DNA from: Sphingomonas pseudosanguinis
GTDB lineage: Bacteria; Pseudomonadota; Alphaproteobacteria; Sphingomonadales; Sphingomonadaceae
Assembly: GCF_014196255.1 (NCBI RefSeq)
Contig: NZ_JACIDH010000013.1
Location: 26,215 to 90,214 of the forward strand
Reading direction: 5' to 3'
DNA length: 64,000 bases
Position numbers and translations under genes: made by a program
The notes under the pieces: generated by a model
Databases searched by the model: none
What the model was told of the DNA's origin: nothing
The model's input: only the letters and a program-made list of their open reading frames with translations
Part shown: positions 35,277-44,191 of the stretch, one piece after another
How the letters are laid out: each line of letters starts with the position of its first letter
Numbering within the stretch: the stretch's first letter is position 1

Positions 35277-36317
35277 CTACGCTGCCCGGGTAATGAAGCG
35301 GGCAACGTCCTCCGGTGCGAGTTGCACCCGGATACCAGCGCGGAGCGCATCAATGCCGAGACGCTGGAGATCCTCGTTGAAGTCCCCGAGCGCCGGCGAC
35401 AATGGTATGGCCTCGATGCCCTCGGCGTTCGTGCGTTCGATCAGCACGTCGCGCGCGCCGTCACCGGCGGGATCGTCATCGCGGACGATATAGAGCCGCC
35501 GCAGAGTCGATGGGAACAGGATGGCCGCCAGATGCGCCGCCGAGAGCGCCGGGGCCATGGCCATTTCGGGCAAGACCTGCCGGAGCGACAGCATGGTCTC
35601 GATACCTTCGCCTGCCGCCATCACGCTGCCGGGCACACCGAGGCGGACGGCAGCCCCAAGCAGATCGCCCATTGCCTTGCGCGGAGTGTCGATCGGCGCC
35701 TTGTCCGAGCCGTCGGGCGCGAGCCAGGTGCGGTGTGCGCCGGTGATCTTGCCATTGAGGTCGGTCACGGCGGCGACCATGGCGGGCCAGGTCTCGGTCG
35801 GGCCATCGTCGGGTCTGTAATAGCAGCGCGGATGGAAGCGCAGGCTGCCGGTTCCGTGCAGAAACGTAATGCCGCGTCGGCGCAGATACGTCTCCACGAC
35901 AGTGCCTGCGATCGGCTGCGACATCGCGAACAGTCGCCGTGCGGCCTCGGCCGATCCCGAAGGCGCCGGGGCAACGCCGCGCCTTGGCGCCGCGGGTTCC
36001 GGTTCGGGGTGCGGCAGGCTGAGAAAGCTGCGGGCCTCATCGGTGACATCGGGAAAGTCGGTGAGGCCGAGCGATTCACGGATGACGTCGAGAAGATCGC
36101 CATGTTCGCCGGTGGCGGCGTCGGTCCATTTGCCCGCGCGGCCGTTGGGGCTGTCCTTCAGCCGGACGAACATCGAGCGGCCCTTGGTGTTGCGGACATC
36201 GCCAACCTGCCAATAGTTGCCTTGGCGCTGCCCATTCGAAAGATAGTGGCGGCAAACCGCCTCGGCCTGCCGGCCGAGACGGTGCGCCAGATCGGAAGCA
36301 TCCTGTCGTGCCATCAC
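35277..36317 (-). CDS. Toprim-domain (DUF7146-type) primase-like protein
   Basis: 346 residues. The N-terminus resembles a primase-like zinc-less domain (HYLSNGQRQGNYWQVGDVRNTKGRSMFVRL). The toprim core is clear: GSVMAAGEGIETMLSLRQ (acidic motif 1) and RRLYIVRDDDPAGDGARD (DxD motif), with AHRTWLAPDG just before. Such proteins on ICEs and plasmids are thought to synthesise primers or act on replication intermediates after entry. It overlaps the strawberry-notch gene stop by four bases, so the two are translated together. Confidence 0.82.
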   Translation of the reverse strand: MMARQDASDLAHRLGRQAEAVCRHYLSNGQRQGNYWQVGDVRNTKGRSMFVRLKDSPNGRAGKWTDAATGEHGDLLDVIRESLGLTDFPDVTDEARSFLSLPHPEPEPAAPRRGVAPAPSGSAEAARRLFAMSQPIAGTVVETYLRRRGITFLHGTGSLRFHPRCYYRPDDGPTETWPAMVAAVTDLNGKITGAHRTWLAPDGSDKAPIDTPRKAMGDLLGAAVRLGVPGSVMAAGEGIETMLSLRQVLPEMAMAPALSAAHLAAILFPSTLRRLYIVRDDDPAGDGARDVLIERTNAEGIEAIPLSPALGDFNEDLQRLGIDALRAGIRVQLAPEDVARFITRAA

Positions 36318-39300
36318 GCCGCCTCGCGTTCGCTGATGCGCTCAATGGCGTAGGTGTCGAGCAGCTTGCCGAGGACGGCGGGACCGGAGGCGCCGACCGG
36401 CACGAAGAAGCGCAGCTTCCACGAAATGATCTCGCTGAAGAGGCCGTAGGCGCGCAGGCGATCCCGCATTGTGTCGCTGAACCCCGACAACTCGATGCGG
36501 TTCGCGCCCATGACGCGCGCGCGGCGAAGCTGGAGCCCGTCAGCCAGGTCAAGGATGGTGCGGCCGTCCACCAGCGCGGCATAGGCGTCGCCACTGCTGA
36601 GATTAGTGGTTCCGGTCGAGGCGGCGTTGGCTGCCCAGGCGGGTGAAACCCGCCGTCCGATAATGCGTTCGCCATCATCGGTCTGAAGCCGATAGACGCG
36701 CGTCGACTCGTTGGGCAGGCGCTTCCACACGGGCAGGAGCAAGCCGCTGACCATGTGGATCGTGCCGTCGGTGAAGGCAGGCACCTCATCGACCTCGCGC
36801 TGCCAGACGGCGGCGAAGGTGTCGCGCTCGGTCTCCTGCCAATGACTGTCCGCCATCATGGCGAGAGTCGCATGATGCTGTTCCATCGGCCGGATCAGCC
36901 GGACGCGGCGTTCGATCTCGCCATCGTCAAGCATGATGGACGGCGCGGATACCTGAACAGCGGCGCGACCCGAGCGCGCGTTGACGAGCAGCCGGGCCTG
37001 CGGATCGTCGAGCCAGCCGAGCGCCTCATCGAGTGTGGTCGGCCGATTCCGGCGACGTTCGGTGATGGTGAGCAGCCGCGTCTGTGCAGCTGTCGCTGGG
37101 TGCGTATAGATGGTGGTGCGTTCGGTGACGACGAAGCTCTCCGCCGTCAGCGTTTCCAGCCCGACATCATAGACGCCGCTGGCGATGGCTCCCGCCACCT
37201 TGGCGTCGAGCAGTTGCTCGAAGGCGGTGAAGAGGATGCCCTGAAGCTCGATGGTGAGCGCCAGAAGCCGGTTCAGGAATGTGGTGATCGGCGGCAAGTC
37301 GTCCTTGATGCCATTGTCGTCCATCAGCTTCAGACCGGTCGCGGCCTCGAAACGCCCCAGCGAGCACCCCTCGACCTTGCCGCGGACGATCAGGAGGTAG
37401 AGCTGGCGCAGCGCATCGCGGGCGTAGCTCGATTCCAGATTATCCTCGGGCCTGAACAGACCCTGGCCGCCGGTCTGGCGCTGACCGCGCGTGATCGCAC
37501 CCAGCGTGTCGAGCCGCCGTGCGATCGTGGACAGGAAGCGCTTTTCGGCTTTCACGTTCGTGGCGATCGGGCGGAACAGCGGCGGCTGCGCCTGATTGGT
37601 GCGATTGGTGCGGCCCAGGCCCTGGATGGCGGCGTCGGCTTTCCATCCGGATTCGAGGAGGTAGTGGACACGCAGGCGCTGGTTCTTCGCCGACAGCTCG
37701 GCGTGATAGCTGCGGCCGGTGCCGCCGGCGTCGCTGAACACGAGGATGCGCTTCAGGTCGTCCATGAAGGCTGCGGTTTCCGCGAGGTTGGCGGAGGGCG
37801 CCCGGTTCTCCACGACCAACCGCTCGCCCTTTCGAACGATGCGCCGCGAGCGGCCCGTCACCTCGGCAACCATGTCGGCGCCAAATCGCTGCACGATCTG
37901 GTCGAGCGCGCCGGGAACGGGCGGCAGGGACGCGAGCCGTTCGATCAACTCGTCGCGCCGCGCGACGGCTTCGCGGCTCTCGACGGGCTGGCCGTCACGA
38001 TAAACCGGGCGCGAGGACAGATTGCCCTCGCCATCCGTGAACGGCTCGTAGAGCTGCACCGGGAAGGAATGGGCGAGGTAGTCCAGGACGTATTCCCTCG
38101 GCGTGATGTCGACGCGAACATCGTTCCATTCCTCGGTCGGGATCTCGGCCAGTCGGCGTTCCATCAGCGCTTCGCCGGTCGAGACGATCTGGATGACGGC
38201 GGCGTGGCCATCATCGAGATCGCGTTCGATGGAACGGATCAGCGTCGGCGTTTTCATCGACGTGAGCAGGTGGCCGAAGAAACGCTGCTTCGCGCTCTCG
38301 AACGCCGAGCGGGCTGCGGACTTGGCCTGCCGGTTCAGCGTCCCGTCGTTGCCGGTGATGTTGGCGGCCTGCATCGCCGCGTCGAGATGATTGTGGATGA
38401 CCGCGAACGCGCCGGCATAGGCGTCGTAGATACGGCGCTGCTCGTCAGTCAGGGCGTGCTCGACCAGCTCATATTCGACGCCATCATAGGACAGCGAACG
38501 GGCGGTATAGATGCCGAGCGCACGCAGATCGCGGGCAAGCACTTCCATGGCTGCAACGCCGCCGTCCTCAATCGCCTCGACGAATTCGGCGCGGGTGGCG
38601 AAGGGGAAATCCTCGCCGCCCCACAGGCCGAGCCGCTGGGCATAGGCGAGATTGTGGACGGTGGTCGCGCCGGTGGCGGAGACATAGACGACGCGGGCAT
38701 GGGGCAGCGCGTGCTGGAGCCGCAGGCCTGCGCGTCCCTGCTGCGAAGCGGCGACGTCGCCGCGGTCTCCCTTGCCGCCTGCGGCATTGGCCATGGCGTG
38801 GCTCTCGTCGAAAATGATCACTCCGTCGAAATCGCAGCCCAACCAATCGACGATCTGCCGGACGCGCGAAACCTTCTCGCCACGGTCGTCGGAGCGCAGC
38901 GTGGCGTAGGTTGCAAATAGGACGCCTTCCGACAGGATGATCGGCTTGCCCTGGGCAAAGCGCGACAGCGGCGTGACCAGCAGGCGCTCCATGCCGAGCG
39001 CGGACCAGTCGCGCTGCGCATCCTCGATCAGCTTGTCGGATTTGGAGATCCAGACCGCCTTGCGGCGTCCGCGCAGCCAGTTGTCGAGGATGATGCCGGC
39101 AGACTGGCGGCCTTTGCCAGCCCCGGTGCCGTCGCCGAGCATGAAGCCACGGCGGAAGCGCACGGCGTTCTCAGCCTCGGCCGGAGCCGCCTGGACGAGA
39201 TCGAAGGTCGCATCGACGGTCCACGAACCGGCAAGGAAATCCGAATGGGCCTCGCCGGCATAGATGACGGTTTCAAGCTGGGCGTCCGACAGAAGATCGG

Positions 39301-40621
39301 TGATATTTGCCGGAAGCATCGGCCGATAGGCGGGCTTGGGCGGCGCGATGCTCGCCATGGCCGCCGATTGCACGAGCTTGGTGGGGTGTGCCTGACAACC
39401 GGCAATACGGATCGATTGCAATCCATATTCTTCATAGATCGCGTCCGTGAGGTTGGCGCCCTCAGGCGGCGTCCAGTCCACCGGGTCGTAGCCGAGTTCG
39501 ATGCCTTCCGCGTCGATGGACGAAGGCGCGGTCGGACGTGCGGTTGCGGTTCGTGCAAGATAGCCGCGCACGGTGCGAGGCGCTGAGCCCGTCACGGCGC
39601 GCGCATTATCGGGAAGATTGACCGGCAGGCGCGGTGGAACCTGTGCCTCGATCCAGGCGAGCAGCGTGGCGACGTCAGGCGCAAGACCCGATGATGCCGG
39701 AAATACGGCCGGATCTTCGGCGGGCAGCTTGTCGATGACGGTGAGCCGTGTCTCGATGGTCGTGCCGTGCCTGGCATAGACCGAGCCGTCGATCGCAGCG
39801 GTGAAGACGACGCGGCCGCGCTCCTGAAGCCGGACGAAAGCATCGCGCCAGGCCGGTTGCTCGGGGCCGAAGTTCGCACCGGTGATTGTCACCAGACGTC
39901 CCCCGTCGGCGAGCCGCGCCAGGGCCGAGGCGACATGGCGCAGGGCGGCGTCGGCCATGCGGCCGGAGACGTGCGCCATCACCGAGAAGGGCGGGTTCAT
40001 CAAGACGACGGAGGGAACGGCGGTCGCCGGAAGATGATCGTCGATCTGGGCGGCGTCGACGCGCGTGACGGTAAGGGCCGGAAAGAGCTGGCCAAGCAGA
40101 TCGGCGCGGGTTTCCGCCAGCTCGTTGAGGAGCAGCGAGCCGCCGCTGATCTCGGCGAGGATGGCGAGCAGGCCCGTGCCGGCCGAGGGCTCCAGCACGA
40201 TGTCGCGCGGGATGATCGCGGCCGCGGCAATGGCGGCAAGTCCGAGCGGGACCGGCGTCGAGAATTGCTGATGCGCCTGGCTCTCCTCGGAACGGCGGGT
40301 GTGCGTCGGCAGAAGGCCGGAGACTTTCGACAAAGCGGAAAGACGTGCAGCCGGAGTGTCGGCTTTACGGAAAAGCGCACGTCCGTATTTGCGCAGGAAC
40401 AGGACGGTCGCGCATTCGCAGGCTTCGTAGGCCGTCTTCCAGTCCCAGACGCCGCTCGCGTCGGAAGCCTCGAAGGCGATCTCCATGGCGGTGCGAAGGC
40501 CGGCGTTGTCGATCCGCTGCCCGCGTTCGAGCATGGCGAGAAGCTGATGGGCGGCGGCGATGATGGCGGACGCACGGACGATGGGCGCAGCCGGCATGGC
40601 GACGGGCGATAGAATGTTCAT
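36314..40621 (-). CDS. Strawberry-notch-like helicase fused to an N-terminal methyltransferase-like domain
   Basis: 1435 residues. Residues 115-330 form a Rossmann methyltransferase: EPSAGTG at 144-150 and NPPF at 209-212, as in N6-adenine methylases. The helicase part has Walker A GDGTGAGKGRQ near residue 497, DESH near 603 and motif VI QGLGRTNRTNQAQ near 1005, matching the strawberry-notch (Sno) family. The C-terminal 300 residues have no motif I can name. It is the first gene of a unit with the toprim protein and is preceded by the type 1 leader. Large methylase-helicase fusions on ICEs and phages are viewed as polyvalent proteins that protect or remodel entering DNA. Confidence 0.88.
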   Translation of the reverse strand: MNILSPVAMPAAPIVRASAIIAAAHQLLAMLERGQRIDNAGLRTAMEIAFEASDASGVWDWKTAYEACECATVLFLRKYGRALFRKADTPAARLSALSKVSGLLPTHTRRSEESQAHQQFSTPVPLGLAAIAAAAIIPRDIVLEPSAGTGLLAILAEISGGSLLLNELAETRADLLGQLFPALTVTRVDAAQIDDHLPATAVPSVVLMNPPFSVMAHVSGRMADAALRHVASALARLADGGRLVTITGANFGPEQPAWRDAFVRLQERGRVVFTAAIDGSVYARHGTTIETRLTVIDKLPAEDPAVFPASSGLAPDVATLLAWIEAQVPPRLPVNLPDNARAVTGSAPRTVRGYLARTATARPTAPSSIDAEGIELGYDPVDWTPPEGANLTDAIYEEYGLQSIRIAGCQAHPTKLVQSAAMASIAPPKPAYRPMLPANITDLLSDAQLETVIYAGEAHSDFLAGSWTVDATFDLVQAAPAEAENAVRFRRGFMLGDGTGAGKGRQSAGIILDNWLRGRRKAVWISKSDKLIEDAQRDWSALGMERLLVTPLSRFAQGKPIILSEGVLFATYATLRSDDRGEKVSRVRQIVDWLGCDFDGVIIFDESHAMANAAGGKGDRGDVAASQQGRAGLRLQHALPHARVVYVSATGATTVHNLAYAQRLGLWGGEDFPFATRAEFVEAIEDGGVAAMEVLARDLRALGIYTARSLSYDGVEYELVEHALTDEQRRIYDAYAGAFAVIHNHLDAAMQAANITGNDGTLNRQAKSAARSAFESAKQRFFGHLLTSMKTPTLIRSIERDLDDGHAAVIQIVSTGEALMERRLAEIPTEEWNDVRVDITPREYVLDYLAHSFPVQLYEPFTDGEGNLSSRPVYRDGQPVESREAVARRDELIERLASLPPVPGALDQIVQRFGADMVAEVTGRSRRIVRKGERLVVENRAPSANLAETAAFMDDLKRILVFSDAGGTGRSYHAELSAKNQRLRVHYLLESGWKADAAIQGLGRTNRTNQAQPPLFRPIATNVKAEKRFLSTIARRLDTLGAITRGQRQTGGQGLFRPEDNLESSYARDALRQLYLLIVRGKVEGCSLGRFEAATGLKLMDDNGIKDDLPPITTFLNRLLALTIELQGILFTAFEQLLDAKVAGAIASGVYDVGLETLTAESFVVTERTTIYTHPATAAQTRLLTITERRRNRPTTLDEALGWLDDPQARLLVNARSGRAAVQVSAPSIMLDDGEIERRVRLIRPMEQHHATLAMMADSHWQETERDTFAAVWQREVDEVPAFTDGTIHMVSGLLLPVWKRLPNESTRVYRLQTDDGERIIGRRVSPAWAANAASTGTTNLSSGDAYAALVDGRTILDLADGLQLRRARVMGANRIELSGFSDTMRDRLRAYGLFSEIISWKLRFFVPVGASGPAVLGKLLDTYAIERISEREAA

Positions 40622-40720
40622 GGTCGGGAACCTCGGGAGAGCGGGAAAGGGACGCCCGAACGGCGCTCTCTCTCGACCGCCCGGACTCGACCCGTCCCGG
40701 CAGCCCTCTCACTCTCGAAA
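40622..40720 (-). promoter_or_regulatory. Type 1 conserved leader of the strawberry-notch gene
   Basis: Plus-strand CTCTCTCTCGACC, then CTCGACCCGTC and CCTCTCACTCTCG in the same order and similar spacing as in the leaders of parB (44028-44112) and ardC (45149-45230). It lies immediately 5' of the start codon. On the transcript the shared blocks read GAGTGAGAG, GACGGGT and GAGAGAG. Confidence 0.55.
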
Positions 40721-40740
40721 TGCCCTTCGCGGCCGGCATG

Positions 40741-40772
40741 AAAAAAAGCACCCCGGCCGTGCGGCGGGGTGC
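40741..40772 (-). terminator. Rho-independent terminator of the DUF6117 unit
   Basis: On the minus strand GCACCCCG pairs with CGGGGTGC around a nine-base loop and is followed by seven T residues (40747-40741). It lies 12 bases after the stop at 40784 and separates this unit from the strawberry-notch leader. Confidence 0.85.
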
Positions 40773-40783
40773 TTTCCAAGAGA

Positions 40784-41080
40784 TCAGTTCCAGTGTCCGT
40801 CCGCGATCTCGCTGGCGATGAGCCTGCGCGCCTTGCGGATCAGGTCGTCGCCGCTAGTGTCGATGTGCCCGAAGAACCGCGCGCGGGCGCCGTTCGCGGT
40901 CCAATCGGCATAGGCGCAATATTCACGGGTCTTGGTTCGGAATGCCCGCATGTCGCTGGCCCAATGGGGCTTGGGTTCTATGATGACGGTAAGGCCGTCC
41001 CTGGTCTCTGGCCAAGGGAGCGACCGTTCGGCGGGCGGGCGCTCGTGATCCGCCGCGAAGATGGCGTCGATGTCCATCAT
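40784..41080 (-). CDS. Conserved ICE hypothetical protein
   Basis: 98 residues (MMDIDAIFAADHERPPAERSLPWPETRDGLTVIIEPKPHW...). A compact mixed alpha/beta protein with several Trp and a C-terminal helix (DDLIRKARRLIASEI). It overlaps the DUF6117 stop by four bases and ends just before a strong terminator. I recognise it only as a companion of DUF6117 genes in similar elements. Confidence 0.65.
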   Translation of the reverse strand: MMDIDAIFAADHERPPAERSLPWPETRDGLTVIIEPKPHWASDMRAFRTKTREYCAYADWTANGARARFFGHIDTSGDDLIRKARRLIASEIADGHWN

Positions 41081-41340
41081 GGCGCATCTCCCGTCTCCGG
41101 CCGCACGAAGCCGTCAGGATTATCGGGGTCGGGCGGCAGATAAGCGTCGTAAGGATTGCCGTCGGCGAGATGGCCGAAGGGCGTGAAGACGTAATCGCCC
41201 TCGTCGCGTCCCACCGCGCAGATGACGTAGCGTGGACTACCCGTCACCGCGTCGAGGCACTCCATGAACGCGAGATTGCCGTCGCCTGCCGCGCGCAGCA
41301 GGGTCTGGAAATTGCTCCGGGCATGGGCGGGGATGCTCAT
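41077..41340 (-). CDS. DUF6117-family small protein
   Basis: 87 residues from ATG 41340 (MSIPAHARSNFQTLLRAAGDGNLAFMECLDAVTGSPRYVICAVG). This opening is the DUF6117 pattern. The C-terminus is Pro/Asp rich (YLPPDPDNPDGFV). It overlaps both neighbours by four bases, indicating tight co-translation. Function unknown; such small genes often lie in leading regions and may counter host defences, which is only a guess here. Confidence 0.75.
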   Translation of the reverse strand: MSIPAHARSNFQTLLRAAGDGNLAFMECLDAVTGSPRYVICAVGRDEGDYVFTPFGHLADGNPYDAYLPPDPDNPDGFVRPETGDAP

Positions 41341-41753
41341 AGCGGGCCTCCCTCGCCGGACATGGTCTGGTCGAGCCAGCCATCGGTATAGATCCAGTCC
41401 ACGGTCTCGCCGGTGGCGAGGTCGAGGACATGGGCGCCGCCGCCGAAGCCGTCGAGCCGGGGCTTTGAGCAGGTGTTGGCGTATTGGAAACCCCATCTGC
41501 CGGTGAGCCCGAACTCGGAGGCGCAGCGTTGCACGAACCGGATGAGGCGCTCAGGGTCGCCGGTCACGTCGTCGCGCATCCAGAGCTGGCTGCCGCCGTG
41601 CTCGGGCTGGATCGAAAGGAGGAAGCCATCGGAGGGCGGTTCCTCCGATGCGCCATCCTCGGAGAGCGTGTTGTAGAGGTCGAGCGCACGGGCGGCGTTG
41701 TCGGGCGTGCCGACGTCGAACAGGCACGAGAAATGGGTGAAATAATCGGCCAT
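41337..41753 (-). CDS. Conserved ICE hypothetical protein, first gene of the small-protein unit
   Basis: 138 residues (MADYFTHFSCLFDVGTPDNAARALDLYNTLSEDG...). It is acidic and Trp/Gly rich, with FGLTGRWGFQYANTCSKPRLDGFGGGAHVLDLATGETVDWI. It has no signal peptide or membrane segment. It overlaps DUF6117 by four bases. The sequence suggests a small globular cytosolic protein; no function is claimed. Confidence 0.68.
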   Translation of the reverse strand: MADYFTHFSCLFDVGTPDNAARALDLYNTLSEDGASEEPPSDGFLLSIQPEHGGSQLWMRDDVTGDPERLIRFVQRCASEFGLTGRWGFQYANTCSKPRLDGFGGGAHVLDLATGETVDWIYTDGWLDQTMSGEGGPL

Positions 41754-41775
41754 GACAGGCTCCTGAAACGAGAAA

Positions 41776-41825
41776 GCCCGGACCGCACGGCACAGCCATG
41801 CAGACTGTCGACCGTGGGACCGGGC
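41776..41825 (-). terminator. Long imperfect hairpin after parB, terminator-like
   Basis: GCCCGGACCGCACGG (41776-41790) pairs imperfectly with CCGTGGGACCGGGC (41812-41825). On the minus strand it follows the parB stop by about 56 bases and is followed by TTTCTCGTTTC. Confidence 0.5.
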
Positions 41826-41881
41826 AGAAGGAAGATCGGGATGGCGCGCGAGACGAACGGAGCCGCCCCGCGCTGCCCGCG

Positions 41882-44020
41882 CTATTCGGCGGCGACCGCG
41901 TGCTGGATTCCGTCCTCGTCATCGACCGCGTCTTCGTCCTCACCCTCATCGGTGAGAAAATCCGGCAGGTCGGTGTCTTCGCCGGCGTCGGTCTGATCGT
42001 CCGGGATGGGCTGATCGCCATCAAGGGATGTCAGGCGCAGGGGCTCCGGCAGCCAGCAGGTGTCGGCGAGCAGGCGCTCGGCCTCCTTGGCCATGTCGCC
42101 CTTCTTCAGGTGGTCGATGAGCTGGGCGGCCCGTTCGCCCGCGCCCTCCCGGACGGCTTCGAGGATGCGGGGCTTGGTGACGCGGCCGAGGTAATTGCCG
42201 ACGGTCGCCCTCCAGCCCGCCGTCACCATGTCGAGGCCGGTCTCGCGTGCCAGGCGGTCGGCCTGCGCGAGACGGACATCCAGACAATGCTGACTGACGC
42301 CCGATCCGCAGGGGTTGGGCCGCTCGAACAGCGCGTTGACGCCGAAGCTGACGCAGTGGGCGAGCAGATCGAGCCGTGTGCCGGGATCGAGTTGGGTGAG
42401 CCAGTCCCACAGCGCCTGGTCGTCGGCCGGAACGTGATCACCCCAGCGGGCGTGCCGGTCGGCGATCTCGTGCGCCGCCGGACTGTCTTTCAGCTCCTCC
42501 GATTGGGCGGAGAAGAAGATGTGGCGGACACTGGCTTCCAGGCAGCCGGTCGGAGCAGTGCGCCGGAAGGTGTCGCTGGCCAGCTTGTGCAGCAACAGGG
42601 TCATGGCGACGTCGGGATGCTCGGCTACGGTATTGCGCAGCGCCAGGGTGCGATGCGCGGTCAGTTCGATCACGAGACGCTCGGGCAATGGCTTTGCGCC
42701 GTCCTCTTCCTCGTCCTCCGGCTCCGCGGGCTGGCCGCCGATGGTGATGACGGCGCGTTGCACGGCAGGCGTAGCCGCAGGACCGTCGCCGCCGTCGAAC
42801 TCGGGGGTGTCGTCCCCTTCGGCATCGACCGGACGCTCGTCCTCGGGACGGACATAGCCGCGATCCACCGACAGCGAACCATCGGAGTCCAGACTGACGA
42901 AGACGCCGGCGATGGCGATGTCGGCCGGATCATAGACCGTCGGACGCTGCTCGAAGGCCTCGAGCGCCTGTTCGATCTCGCCGAGACGCACGTCGATTGC
43001 GTCGGGCAGTTCGTCGGTTTCGGAATATTCGGCCTCGAGCCGGTCATATTCGTCGCGCAGCGCATCGCGGGTCGCGCGCTCCTCGTCGGTCAGATCGACC
43101 GCAGTCCCGACAAGTTCGCGCAAGCCCTGCTCGTGGCCATAGGGAAAGCTCAGGGCAGCATCGACCCACTTCCAGCCCTCGCTGGCAATCTCGTCGGCGG
43201 CGAGCTTGAGCTTTTCGGCCACGAGACGGTCGAGCAGGGCCGGATCTTGCAGCCAGCCGCCATCGTCGGACTGGAACAGATCGCGCAGCATCAGGCCGCC
43301 CGCCGCTTCATAGGCTTCGACGCCCACGAAGATGGCCCGCCGATCGGACGCCCGCACCGTGGTTTCGGTGAGCATCCGGCGGATGTGGTAGGGCTCCTTC
43401 TGCCAGCCTTCCTTGATCGCGTCCCAGACCTGTTGCTGGCGGTCATGGTCGGGGCTGACGGTGAAGGCCATCAGCTGTTCGAGCGTCATGCCGTCTTCGG
43501 CATAAATCTCCAGCAGCGCGGGGGCGACGGCGGCGAGCCGCAGGCGCTGTTTCACGATCGTGACGCCGACGAAGAAGGCGGCGGCGATGGCTTCCTCTGT
43601 CATGCCCTTGTCGCGCATGGCCTGGAAAGCACGGAACTGATCAAGCGGATGCAGCGGCGCGCGCTCCATGTTTTCGACCAGCGAGACCTCATCGATGAGG
43701 ATGTCGCTGTTGGCGTCGCCGACGACGCAGGGCACCGGCGCGGTCCTGGCCAGGCGCTTCTGCTTCACCAGCACCTCGAGCGCGCGATAGCGGCGGCCGC
43801 CGGCGGGCACCTCGAACATTCCGGTCTCATGGCCATCGGCGTCGAGGGCGGGCCGGACATGCAGGCTCTGGATGAGGCCGCGCCGGGCGATCGATTCCGC
43901 CATCTCGTCGATCGAGACGCCGGCCTTGATGCGCCGGACGTTGGCCTGGCTCAGCACGAGCTTGTTGAAGGGGATGTCGCGGGCCGACGACAGGGTGATT
44001 TTTTGAATGGCGGTCGCCAT
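41882..44020 (-). CDS. Large ParB/Spo0J-domain protein
   Basis: 712 residues from ATG 44020 (MATAIQKITLSSARDIPFNKLVLSQANVRRIKAGVSIDEMAESIARRG). The first 110 residues are a ParB N-terminal CTPase-type domain with VPAGGRRYRALEVL, followed by the HTH region (DQFRAFQAMRDKGMTEEAIAAAFFVGVTIVKQRLRLAAVAPALLEIY). The remaining 450 residues are unusual for a partition ParB and match the long ParB-like proteins carried by conjugative elements. ParA lies far away with its own RHH partner, so this protein may act in DNA protection or transcription rather than segregation. It has the type 1 leader. Confidence 0.85.
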   Translation of the reverse strand: MATAIQKITLSSARDIPFNKLVLSQANVRRIKAGVSIDEMAESIARRGLIQSLHVRPALDADGHETGMFEVPAGGRRYRALEVLVKQKRLARTAPVPCVVGDANSDILIDEVSLVENMERAPLHPLDQFRAFQAMRDKGMTEEAIAAAFFVGVTIVKQRLRLAAVAPALLEIYAEDGMTLEQLMAFTVSPDHDRQQQVWDAIKEGWQKEPYHIRRMLTETTVRASDRRAIFVGVEAYEAAGGLMLRDLFQSDDGGWLQDPALLDRLVAEKLKLAADEIASEGWKWVDAALSFPYGHEQGLRELVGTAVDLTDEERATRDALRDEYDRLEAEYSETDELPDAIDVRLGEIEQALEAFEQRPTVYDPADIAIAGVFVSLDSDGSLSVDRGYVRPEDERPVDAEGDDTPEFDGGDGPAATPAVQRAVITIGGQPAEPEDEEEDGAKPLPERLVIELTAHRTLALRNTVAEHPDVAMTLLLHKLASDTFRRTAPTGCLEASVRHIFFSAQSEELKDSPAAHEIADRHARWGDHVPADDQALWDWLTQLDPGTRLDLLAHCVSFGVNALFERPNPCGSGVSQHCLDVRLAQADRLARETGLDMVTAGWRATVGNYLGRVTKPRILEAVREGAGERAAQLIDHLKKGDMAKEAERLLADTCWLPEPLRLTSLDGDQPIPDDQTDAGEDTDLPDFLTDEGEDEDAVDDEDGIQHAVAAE

Positions 44021-44027
44021 GATCTTT

Positions 44028-44112
44028 ACTCCGCGACGGGCGGCCGGGAGACTCTCTCTCGACCTCCAACCCGTCACGAAGCGAAGCGCCGGCCTCTCAC
44101 TCTAAGAGGGCA
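44028..44112 (-). promoter_or_regulatory. Type 1 conserved leader of parB
   Basis: Plus-strand CTCCGCGACGGGCG, CCGGGAGACTCTCTCTCGACC, CAACCCGTCACG and CTCTCACTCTA follow each other and match the ardC leader at about four of five bases, with a shorter match to the strawberry-notch leader. It begins eight bases upstream of the start codon. Confidence 0.6.
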
Positions 44113-44191
44113 GCGCCACGCAGGCGGAAAGGCGCAAAGCCGCAAAGCCGCGTCTTCGTCTTTCCGGTTTTCAGGCCAGTTTTCAGGATCG

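Noticed and set aside
36755..38920. 721-residue open frame opposite the strawberry-notch helicase
   Set aside because: Antisense shadow of a gene with clear helicase motifs; no protein-like features.
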